Part shown: in pieces, positions 5,944 to 11,556 of the stretch
How positions within the stretch are numbered: position 1 is the first letter of the stretch
Layout of the letters: each line of letters starts with the position of its first letter
Assembly: GCA_964429715.1 (NCBI GenBank)
Contig: CAYSCV010000044.1
Span: 1-11,556 of the forward strand
Direction of reading: 5' to 3'
Length of the DNA: 11,556 bases
DNA from: JACPNA01 sp964429715
Lineage (GTDB): Archaea; Nanobdellota; Nanobdellia; Woesearchaeales; GW2011-AR9
Position numbers and translations under genes: made by a program
The notes under the pieces: model-generated
What the model saw: the letters and a program-made list of their open reading frames with translations, nothing else
Database searches by the model: none
What the model was told of the DNA's origin: nothing

Positions 5944-6927
5944 ATGAATCTTTGGGTCATATTTATAACTGGATTAACTGTCGGAGGTTTAACATGCTTG
6001 GTTGTCCAAGGGGGTCTTTTGGCCTCAGTGATTGCAGTAGAAGAAGAGGAAGAACTTAAAAAGAGGCATAAATTTCATCAGGCAATTGCTACAGGAGCTT
6101 TTTTAGTTGCGAAATTGGTTTCCTACACTTTTTTAGGATTTGTATTAGGGGCCTTTGGAGGAGCTTTAAATATTGATCCATCACTTCAAATCATCATGCA
6201 AATTGCAGCCGGATTGTATATGTTTGCCGTTGCCCTCAACTTATTGGAAGTTCATCCAATCTTTCGCTACGTAATTATCCAACCGCCACGATTCCTCACC
6301 CGGCTGGTTCGTAATCAATCGAAGAGTAAAGAGCTCTTTGCCCCAGCCCTTTTAGGAGCGATGACTATTTTTATTCCCTGTGGCACAACACTCGCGATGG
6401 AAGCTTTGGCGATAAGTAGTGGCAGCGCCCTGTTGGGGGCAAGTGTTATGTTTATCTTTATCTTGGGGACTGTTCCGCTCTTCTTTGGCTTAGGGTGGGT
6501 CACTTCACTCTTGGGAGAGAGTTTTAAAAAAGGTTTCTTTAGACTTGCCGCGCTCGCGTTAATTTACTTAAGTTTTACTTCTATAAGTGGCGCACTTGCT
6601 GCAGGAGGAATTACTTTTGGTCTGCAAAACAACACAACTCAATTACAAGTCTCAAATGGTCCTGCTCAAGAAATTAATGTAGCTATTACTTCATCTGGTT
6701 ACAGTCCAAAGAGTTTAACCGCAAAACAAGGAGTGCCAATTAAATTAAACTTAAAATCCAACGATGCCTTTTCCTGTGCTTCAACATTCCGTATCCCCTC
6801 CTTAGGAATAGCGGTCAATTTGTTGCCAAATGAGACAAAAGCCGTTGAGTTACCCGCCCAATCCGCAGGGCAGATCGCTTTTACCTGTTCTATGGGGATG
6901 TACAAGGGAGTTATTAATGTCATATGA
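5944..6927 (+). CDS. DsbD/TauE-like membrane protein with C-terminal cupredoxin-like domain
   Basis: This 327-residue protein has about six membrane segments (near 4-30, 50-75, 80-102, 132-160, 163-188 and 197-225) and then a soluble beta domain (about 240-327). The membrane part fits the cytochrome c biogenesis DsbD_2/sulfite-exporter-like group, with Cys18 in GGLTCLVVQGG and Cys146 in FIPCGTT at equivalent places in the two halves. Such cysteine pairs carry thiol-disulfide electrons or metal across the membrane in this superfamily. The C-terminal domain is cupredoxin-like, with Cys278 (FSC) and Cys315, Met317, Met319 (FTCSMGMYKG). This matches the small cupredoxin protein at the front of the operon. 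It starts 9 nt after copA, and its stop overlaps the HMA gene by 4 nt (ATGA). It probably reduces or shuttles copper at the membrane together with CopA; this is inference. Confidence 0.85.
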   Translation: MNLWVIFITGLTVGGLTCLVVQGGLLASVIAVEEEEELKKRHKFHQAIATGAFLVAKLVSYTFLGFVLGAFGGALNIDPSLQIIMQIAAGLYMFAVALNLLEVHPIFRYVIIQPPRFLTRLVRNQSKSKELFAPALLGAMTIFIPCGTTLAMEALAISSGSALLGASVMFIFILGTVPLFFGLGWVTSLLGESFKKGFFRLAALALIYLSFTSISGALAAGGITFGLQNNTTQLQVSNGPAQEINVAITSSGYSPKSLTAKQGVPIKLNLKSNDAFSCASTFRIPSLGIAVNLLPNETKAVELPAQSAGQIAFTCSMGMYKGVINVI

Positions 6928-7157
6928 GTAACGTAGTTAAAACAAAACTTACCATTGAGGGAATGCACTGTACCGCCTGCGCCATGAATATAGATTTTGA
7001 TTTAGAGGACATAGAGGGCGTCAAGAAAGCTCAGACAAGTTATGCTAAGCAAGAGACTGAAGTAGAATACGATGAAGAGAGAGTGAAGTTTGAAAACATT
7101 CTTCTCACTATTAAGAAAGCGGGATATAAAGTTAAGCTATCGGGTCTGGTAAAATGA
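6924..7157 (+). CDS. copZ: CopZ-like HMA-domain copper chaperone
   Basis: This is a single heavy-metal-associated domain of 77 residues with the metal-binding motif GMHCTAC (Cys16, Cys19) in the loop before the first helix, and the expected beta-alpha-beta-beta-alpha-beta order. Such proteins carry Cu(+) in the cytoplasm and pass it to the HMA domain of CopA by ligand exchange. The acidic helix (DFDLEDIEG) differs from typical basic CopZ helices, so docking may be adapted to this CopA. Its ATG overlaps the stop of the previous gene (ATGA), and GGGAG lies 13 nt upstream, rather far for a ribosome site, so translational coupling is likely. It is the last gene of the operon. No terminator hairpin follows before the convergent methyltransferase gene, whose stop lies 3 nt away. 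Confidence 0.88.
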   Translation: MSNVVKTKLTIEGMHCTACAMNIDFDLEDIEGVKKAQTSYAKQETEVEYDEERVKFENILLTIKKAGYKVKLSGLVK

Positions 7158-7160
7158 AGG

Positions 7161-7979
7161 TTACTTAATAGTTTTTAGAGAAAATAAAAGGGGAATTTCA
7201 ATACTTTTCTTCTTAAAAACGTATTGTCCCTGTTTATTTTTCCTCATAAATCCAGGAAACTGATCGTAGATAGTAAAAGGAAACTCATGTATGTATTGTA
7301 TTTTTAAGCCTTCTTCAATGAGTGAGTTGATAACATCACTCATCGTATGAGACCACATGTAGGTATCACCTTTTATGTCTGCATTCCAATCTGCATACGT
7401 GCCCGGTGAGTCTTCTAAGGCGGCTCCTTTGTCAAAGTATTTGTATTGAATTTTAAAGTCATGGGTGAGGACATTGGTAAAAGGGTGATGTTCAACGATA
7501 TAAAATATGCCGCCCTTTTTTAAATATCGGTAAATTATTTTTGCCCAGCCTTTTATGTTCGACAGCCATAAAAGTACACCATATGAAGTGAACACAATAT
7601 CAAACTTTTTATTCAATACACTGGTTAGTTTATATACATCAGAACATATAAATGTAGCAGGGACACCAATTTCCTTACTTAGTTGTTCTGCATGTCTAAT
7701 TGAATTATCTGATAAATCAACCCCGGTAACGAGTGCTCCTTCACGCGCCCATGAGAGCGTATCCATACCAAAATGACACATGAGATGTAACAGAGTTTTT
7801 CCTCTCACATTTTTTAGTTCTTCCAACTCTATTGTTCCGAGACTACTCTTTCCTTTTTTAAATGCTGATAAGTTATATAACTCTGTATTCATATGAATAG
7901 AAACGGCATTGTTCCACCACTTTTTATTTAAAGTTGTATGGTCGATCTTCACTAGTGTATGAACACTATCATACTTCAT
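7161..7979 (-). CDS. Class I SAM-dependent methyltransferase
   Basis: This 272-residue protein has a Rossmann-type methyltransferase core. Motif I is LLHLMCHFGMDTL (63-75), a degenerate glycine loop characteristic of the group with 'HLxCHFGxDTL'. The adenosyl-binding acidic residue is Asp88 in VTGVDLS, CSDVY supplies Asp114, FDIVF (126-130) is motif IV, and LKKGGIF (153-159) is the post-core strand. The C-terminal 110 residues, with EHHPF and several Trp/Tyr, resemble the substrate-binding part of small-molecule methyltransferases; the substrate cannot be read. The N-terminal section with WWNNAV matches the usual length of the group, supporting the start at 7979. No Shine-Dalgarno motif is visible. 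It lies downstream of the alpha/beta hydrolase on the same strand and may be cotranscribed with it. Confidence 0.85.
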   Translation of the reverse strand: MKYDSVHTLVKIDHTTLNKKWWNNAVSIHMNTELYNLSAFKKGKSSLGTIELEELKNVRGKTLLHLMCHFGMDTLSWAREGALVTGVDLSDNSIRHAEQLSKEIGVPATFICSDVYKLTSVLNKKFDIVFTSYGVLLWLSNIKGWAKIIYRYLKKGGIFYIVEHHPFTNVLTHDFKIQYKYFDKGAALEDSPGTYADWNADIKGDTYMWSHTMSDVINSLIEEGLKIQYIHEFPFTIYDQFPGFMRKNKQGQYVFKKKSIEIPLLFSLKTIK

Positions 7980-8057
7980 GTCAATATCAAATAGTCAGCG
8001 GGAGTGAGAACTTGTCTATTAAAGGAGATTGCGGGCTATGTGATGAATCATATGTAT

Positions 8058-8636
8058 TTATCTTTTGTCCCCTATATTATGCTCTGTCTTTTTTATAGGA
8101 AATAAATACTTATGTGGAGATAAAATTTGATCGTATGTTTTTGTTACGCGTTCTATTAATGATCTTGATTCGTTCGTTCCATACAACATCGAAATTTGTT
8201 TTGCTTTTACTTTTTTTGTGAGGCGACCACAATGTAATTGAGAGAAATCGTCATATCGAGATGTGTCAAGGAGAGAGTTTCGATTCTTCTTTACTTTGAG
8301 TAAGTCCTCTTTAAAGTAAGGGGATAACGAACAGAGTATAAGACCGCTCACCGGAAATTTTGTAGATGAAACAAATGCAATAATGGCACCAAAAGAAAAA
8401 CCAAGTATATATACCTCTCTTTTTGTTTTTTTTCTACCATGCAGCAATAGCGCACGTCTATACTGAGACATAAAAAATGCAATATTTTCTGAAATAGTAC
8501 TTTGTCTCCAAGGAATCGTGACGGGAACTACAATATGCCCTTCTTTTTTAAGGATTCCAGCAATTTTTTTATAGGCCTTACTCGTTGGTTTATGTTTAAA
8601 ACCTGGGATGATGAAGGTAATCTTTTTTCCGAACAT
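8058..8636 (-). CDS. Small alpha/beta hydrolase, possibly C-terminally truncated
   Basis: This 192-residue protein shows the alpha/beta-hydrolase plan. It has an N-terminal strand ITFIIPGF supplying the oxyanion region, a nucleophile elbow GFSFGA with Ser81, a late strand QISMLYGTNES where Glu156 or Asn155 replaces the usual Asp, and His186 in TEHNIGD as the catalytic base. The substrate is unknown. The protein ends only six residues after the His, whereas the family normally has a final helix. In the same frame, codons beyond the TAA (8058-8060) read IHMIHHIARNLL up to a second TAA at 8019. This would form that helix if the first stop were a Tyr codon. The start is supported by a promoter whose TATAAT lies 6 nt before the ATG (leaderless). 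The next gene downstream is the methyltransferase. Confidence 0.78.
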   Translation of the reverse strand: MFGKKITFIIPGFKHKPTSKAYKKIAGILKKEGHIVVPVTIPWRQSTISENIAFFMSQYRRALLLHGRKKTKREVYILGFSFGAIIAFVSSTKFPVSGLILCSLSPYFKEDLLKVKKNRNSLLDTSRYDDFSQLHCGRLTKKVKAKQISMLYGTNESRSLIERVTKTYDQILSPHKYLFPIKKTEHNIGDKR

Positions 8637-8642
8637 CCGCGA

Positions 8643-8671
8643 ATTATAGCAGATTTGAGGCTATTTTTGAA
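8643..8671 (-). promoter_or_regulatory. Putative promoter of the alpha/beta hydrolase gene
   Basis: On the - strand, TTCAAA (8671-8666; four of six) is followed by a 17-nt spacer and a perfect TATAAT (8648-8643). Six nucleotides separate TATAAT from the ATG at 8636, so transcription would start at the A of the start codon or beside it, giving a leaderless mRNA. There is no room for a ribosome-binding site. Confidence 0.6.
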
Positions 8672-8675
8672 GGAT

Positions 8676-8697
8676 CGGTCTCGGGTGACCGTTTTTT
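8676..8697 (+). terminator. Rho-independent terminator-like hairpin on + strand, no adjacent + gene
   Basis: CGGTC (8676-8680), a 6-nt loop, GACCG (8687-8691) and then six T form a short intrinsic-terminator shape for + strand transcription. No + strand gene lies directly upstream; the nearest is the copper operon ending at 7157. The T-run is on the wrong side to terminate - strand transcripts. The 5-bp stem is short, so its strength is uncertain. The flanking gap 8637-8824 otherwise shows only the hydrolase promoter and no clear gene. Confidence 0.45.
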
Positions 8698-8824
8698 GAG
8701 CGCTGTGTGTTGGCTGCCCGACGTATAAACAGTTCGTACTGACTTTAGCTTGGATTGATCAACTCAGAAGAGTATACCACGAGCAGGAAGAGGATTCGTG
8801 ATGCTTTTCTTCTGGAAATTGCTT

Positions 8825-9304
8825 TCATACGGATTTGTCACGGAAAACTCCTATGAGAGAATCAATTTGTTTAACCAATACTGTAGCTCCTAATGATTTT
8901 GGGATATGCAAAAAAGTATATCGTGATTTTAATTTCTTTTGTAAAATCAATCTCATTATTTTCCAACTAACCAAATTACAATATGAGTTTCCTATTCCCG
9001 TAGCATATTTTGATAGTAAAGATGGTTTAAGGTAGGGGTCAATTGATATATCTTCAATTTTATTTCCTTCGATAAAATCGTTCCTAAATTGATTGGAGCA
9101 TTTTGTTTCTATCCTAATTTTATCCTGATCGACGCCAGAGTAAACTCCCAATCCCAATATGCATTCCGGTTGATCGTGCAAAATCATCTGTAAATACTGA
9201 TCGAGGTTATTGGGAAATATCTCATAACAGCAATCAATCTCCCTCAATCTCCATAAAATATAAGCACTTAAATTTCTTCCAAAGGCAAAACCGTAAATTT
9301 GCAT
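8825..9304 (-). CDS. Short pyroglutamyl-peptidase-like (C15 family) protein
   Basis: This 159-residue protein resembles pyrrolidone-carboxylate peptidase, which removes N-terminal pyroglutamate from peptides in the cytoplasm. The visible matches are GFAFG (5-9) for the N-terminal GFEPFG, ILGLGVYSG (49-57) for the LGxAGG region, and the catalytic trio: Glu66 in IRIETKCSN, Cys109 in GNSYCN, and His133 in FLHIP. The Cys-to-His spacing is 24, the same as in Bacillus enzyme numbering (Cys144, His168). The Glu-to-Cys stretch is about 20 residues shorter, and the whole protein is 40-50 residues below the usual length, so it is a divergent or minimal member. It starts 13 nt after the stop of the upstream - strand gene with no Shine-Dalgarno motif and is likely in its operon. 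Substrate is not certain. Confidence 0.6.
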   Translation of the reverse strand: MQIYGFAFGRNLSAYILWRLREIDCCYEIFPNNLDQYLQMILHDQPECILGLGVYSGVDQDKIRIETKCSNQFRNDFIEGNKIEDISIDPYLKPSLLSKYATGIGNSYCNLVSWKIMRLILQKKLKSRYTFLHIPKSLGATVLVKQIDSLIGVFRDKSV

Positions 9305-9317
9305 TTTTAGTTAAAAG

Positions 9318-10283
9318 TTAATTATTTTTTGGCAGTCCTTCTTTGAAAAACGATTTATCCAAATAAGCGTCTACACTATCCAGCTCATTTTCCAAATGTT
9401 GCCAGCCTTTATCTTTTGACCACTTCATTCTTTCAGAACAAAGATTGCAAAATCCATATCTCCCGTATTCATCAGATATTATACTCACCGGTACCCATTC
9501 GCCTCTATCGTTTTGATAGTAGTATTTACGAAGACCGATGGTCAACCAATCATCAATGAGATGGCCGGTCCAGGAAAGCATTTTATCGAACCGGGAAATC
9601 AAAAAGCGTTTATCTTTTCTTAAAACTTTTTCTAACTGATCCGGAGGTACTGGATTATTAAACGGATATATAAAAAGATACTTTCTAACTAAAAATAAAT
9701 CCGCCTCGTATTTGGAAACAGAATGGTTCAAGATGTCAAATACCATAGCGGCCAACTTCCTATTTCTGACCGCAATCACGAATTCATCTCGATTTTGTTT
9801 TTTTTGTCTTTTGAAAGAAAACATATGCTCACGCCAATCGAGACAAGTAAAAAATATGTCATCGCCCAGGTGAAAATCATTTTTCTGATACCAGCTTTTA
9901 AACCCTGTGTAAACTCTGTAAGGAAATTCTTTTACAGATTTTGACTTTGACAATATATGTTTAGTGCCGCTTTCGTCTATAAAAGTGATTATTGCCGAGT
10001 AGTCGAAACAGGCCGTCAAAAACAGATATAAATCGTCTTCCGCCGAAATAAACCCTTTTTCTATTTCTTGCTTTGTGGGAGTATAGCGAAATGCCTTACC
10101 GTGATAGATCCGATAGGACAAATCAAATGTCTTGTCACCAACCCGAACCACATCGATTGAATAAGGAGTTAAAACCTGTCTTAATTTTGGAACAATGATA
10201 CCGATTTTCTTCTGGAGTTGATCGATTGTCATGGCTTTGCCTTTTTTCTCAAGCGCCGCCGTAATCAGTTCTCTCGTTGTCAT
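9318..10283 (-). CDS. Unknown protein, possible N-terminal winged helix and C-terminal CxxC
   Basis: I do not recognise this 321-residue soluble protein. The N-terminal 60 residues (TTRELITAALEKKGKAMTIDQL and following) look like a HARE-HTH-type winged helix: a helix, a GKAMT turn, a second helix, then KIGIIVPKLRQVL. A middle alpha/beta part (about 90-250) has many aromatic and basic residues. Near the C-terminus FCNLC (Cys279, Cys282) could be half a zinc site, with His296 in WQHLEN a possible further ligand. The same frame extends to an ATG at 10364, adding 27 residues. I prefer 10283 because the domain begins there and a TATAAT (10299-10294) ends 10 nt before it. The pyroglutamyl-peptidase-like gene follows after 13 nt. 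DNA or RNA binding is a guess from the HTH-like start. Confidence 0.65.
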   Translation of the reverse strand: MTTRELITAALEKKGKAMTIDQLQKKIGIIVPKLRQVLTPYSIDVVRVGDKTFDLSYRIYHGKAFRYTPTKQEIEKGFISAEDDLYLFLTACFDYSAIITFIDESGTKHILSKSKSVKEFPYRVYTGFKSWYQKNDFHLGDDIFFTCLDWREHMFSFKRQKKQNRDEFVIAVRNRKLAAMVFDILNHSVSKYEADLFLVRKYLFIYPFNNPVPPDQLEKVLRKDKRFLISRFDKMLSWTGHLIDDWLTIGLRKYYYQNDRGEWVPVSIISDEYGRYGFCNLCSERMKWSKDKGWQHLENELDSVDAYLDKSFFKEGLPKNN

Positions 10284-10293
10284 ATGGAGAGAA

Positions 10294-10299
10294 ATTATA
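10294..10299 (-). promoter_or_regulatory. Possible -10 box for the unknown HTH-like gene
   Basis: A perfect TATAAT on the - strand ends 10 nt before the ATG at 10283, predicting a transcript with a leader of only about 3 nt. No good -35 box is visible at 16-18 nt spacing, so this rests on the -10 box and on the similar arrangement at the acyltransferase and hydrolase genes. Confidence 0.4.
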
Positions 10300-10389
10300 C
10301 ACCATCTACTATATAGCAGATTTTCACCAAGACTTTGAGAAAAATCTCGCTGGAATATACTCATAGAAAGTACACGGAATAACTTAAAA

Positions 10390-11556
10390 TTACGTAAGGA
10401 AAAAGTAACTTAATGGTATAGAAACAGCATTTTCCAGTTCATTGTACTTCAATTGTGACGGTGAAATGGATAATCCATATGTGCCATTAATTCGTTTTAT
10501 AGTTGCGCCAACTTGCTTAAAGTTCTTCTCACCATATCCCACTTCGATAATGATCTTTTTCCCTTCAAGATTAATAATGAAATCCGCTCCACCTTCTGCG
10601 CTATCGTATGTTAAACTGGTACCAAATCTTAATCCAAGTAATCGATAAAGATATAATCCAATAGCATCTTCTAAAAGCTGCCCTTTGTAATTGTCATAAG
10701 TAAAAGTACTTCCTATAAGATTGAAGAACATGCTCCGGTAGGCAGGAGAAACAAACAAATACTTAGAAGGTTTTTTTACTTGTCCGAAATGTGAGCCGTA
10801 TGGGTAAATTCTTAGTAACATTTCTGATTTTTCAAATACCTCAAATACATCTGTTAGTGTATTTATTGATATAGAAAAAGTTTTAGATAAGGCGGTCAAG
10901 CTTGTAATACTAGAACTAGCAACAGCATATAGCATTTGAGTCATTTTTGTTATTGTCGCATGATCGAATCTACCAAGTTGGGGTATGTCTTTATTTACAA
11001 TATTTGTTAATGTTTGTTCAATCTGTGAATAAATTAAAGGTTCTTGAGTATATTGAAGTGTAAAAGGAAGAGATCCATATTTTAGATAATTATCTATTTC
11101 TAATCTATCTATTCCGATCCAATATTTATTTATACTGTTCTGAAGCTTGAATAGGTTATTAAATGTTTCTTTGGCATTTGATGAATTTAGCAAAGCATCC
11201 CTAATATTTTTTCCAAGTCCAGTTATGGGGAATTTTCTAAATTTTAATAGCATATATTCTGAAAATGACATAGGGAAAAGTTTTTCGAATACAATTCTTC
11301 TTGATACATCAGGATTTGTTTGTATCGAAACTGCAGAAGAGCCAGTACAAAAGATGAAAATCTTCTTGCTTCGGTCATATATGCTTTTTAATACCAAAGC
11401 CCAGTTTTCTTCGTATTGTACTTCATCAATAAAAAGGTATATGGGTTGATCTAAATTCTCAAATACTTTGCCCAAAATTTCTTCATACACCGTTAAAATA
11501 TCGTTTAGATTAACTCTCAATACTCTTCCGGCTTCGTCCAGGGAGATATAGAGCTT
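10390..11556 (-). CDS. AAA ATPase with DUF4143 C-terminal domain, 5'-truncated by window edge
   Basis: The frame is open to the right edge, so the N-terminus, including the Walker A loop, lies outside; the TTG at 11520 is not the start. The 388 visible residues begin KLYISLDEAGR. Walker B follows as YLFIDEVQ (about 40-47), then ENWALVLKSIYDR, the sensor-like CTGSSA (about 70-75), and FPMSFSEY. The C-terminal part is DUF4143-like: YLKYGSLP, a winged-helix stretch (ITSLTALSKTFSISINTLTDV), and a nuclease-fold tail with ADFI (Asp about 325) and IIEVGYG (Glu about 338), where the usual EVK lysine is Gly. These AAA_14/DUF4143 proteins are common in bacteria and archaea; their exact role is poorly known. 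The 3' end is followed after 25 nt by the extended start of the unknown HTH-like gene, but that gene seems to have its own promoter. Confidence 0.85.
   Translation of the reverse strand, partial: KLYISLDEAGRVLRVNLNDILTVYEEILGKVFENLDQPIYLFIDEVQYEENWALVLKSIYDRSKKIFIFCTGSSAVSIQTNPDVSRRIVFEKLFPMSFSEYMLLKFRKFPITGLGKNIRDALLNSSNAKETFNNLFKLQNSINKYWIGIDRLEIDNYLKYGSLPFTLQYTQEPLIYSQIEQTLTNIVNKDIPQLGRFDHATITKMTQMLYAVASSSITSLTALSKTFSISINTLTDVFEVFEKSEMLLRIYPYGSHFGQVKKPSKYLFVSPAYRSMFFNLIGSTFTYDNYKGQLLEDAIGLYLYRLLGLRFGTSLTYDSAEGGADFIINLEGKKIIIEVGYGEKNFKQVGATIKRINGTYGLSISPSQLKYNELENAVSIPLSYFFLT

Noticed and set aside
8019..8060. Reassigned stop codon (alternative genetic code)
   Set aside because: TAA and TGA both end other genes here at sensible places, and TAA-to-sense reassignment is not expected in bacteria; a nonsense mutation or read error is simpler.
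8771..8779. Extended -10-like TGGTATACT on the - strand in the 8637-8824 gap
   Set aside because: No -35 partner and no clear gene product between it and the hydrolase, which has a better promoter of its own; single short matches are expected by chance in AT-rich DNA.
8701..8824. Possible tRNA or small RNA in the gap after the hydrolase promoter
   Set aside because: A GTTCGTAC stretch recalls a T-loop, but no acceptor stem, CCA end or cloverleaf can be drawn; only a weak 4-bp CAGT/ACTG hairpin is seen.
11518..11520. TTG as start codon of the DUF4143 ATPase
   Set aside because: The frame continues to the window edge with sequence typical of the region between Walker A and Walker B, so the real start is outside.

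Overview
The window is compact and AT-rich. Neighbouring genes are packed end to end, Shine-Dalgarno motifs are almost absent, and several promoters sit right on top of start codons. A SpoIID-type wall protein appears without other sporulation genes, and the copper cassette has an unusual layout. Together these fit a reduced-genome bacterium of the Patescibacteria/CPR type. That placement is inference from style and protein families; no rRNA or marker gene is present to settle it.

Region 1 (about 1-2150) is cell envelope. It holds the 3' part of a SpoIID/LytB-domain protein with a coiled-coil N-terminus (+ strand). A membrane acyltransferase of the acyltransferase-3 type (- strand) converges on it, and the two 3' ends overlap by 34 nt.

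Region 2 (about 2157-7157) is a seven-gene copper-homeostasis operon on the + strand. In order it encodes a CsoR copper-sensing repressor, a membrane-anchored cupredoxin-like protein, a small DUF962/Mpo1-like membrane protein, a peptide-deformylase-like protein with an altered metal site, a CopA-type Cu(+) P1B-ATPase, a DsbD/TauE-like membrane protein with a C-terminal cupredoxin-like domain, and a CopZ-like HMA chaperone. A good promoter upstream of csoR overlaps a palindrome with perfect 7-bp arms that looks like the CsoR operator. The simple model is that copper releases CsoR, the HMA protein hands Cu(+) to CopA, CopA exports it, and the two cupredoxin-like domains with the DsbD-like membrane protein handle copper at or outside the membrane. 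The deformylase-like and DUF962-like genes are unexpected members. The copA gene carries a 78-nt palindromic element inserted in frame, much like Rickettsia palindromic elements.

Region 3 (about 7161-8640, - strand) holds a SAM-dependent methyltransferase preceded by a small alpha/beta hydrolase. The hydrolase may have lost its last helix to a nonsense codon. A 188-nt gap follows (8637-8824) with a promoter and an orphan + strand terminator.

Region 4 (8825-11556, - strand) holds a short pyroglutamyl-peptidase-like (C15) protein, a protein of unknown function with a possible N-terminal winged helix and a CxxC, and the 3' part of an AAA/DUF4143 ATPase that runs off the right edge.

No tRNA, rRNA, CRISPR array, insertion sequence or attachment site was seen.
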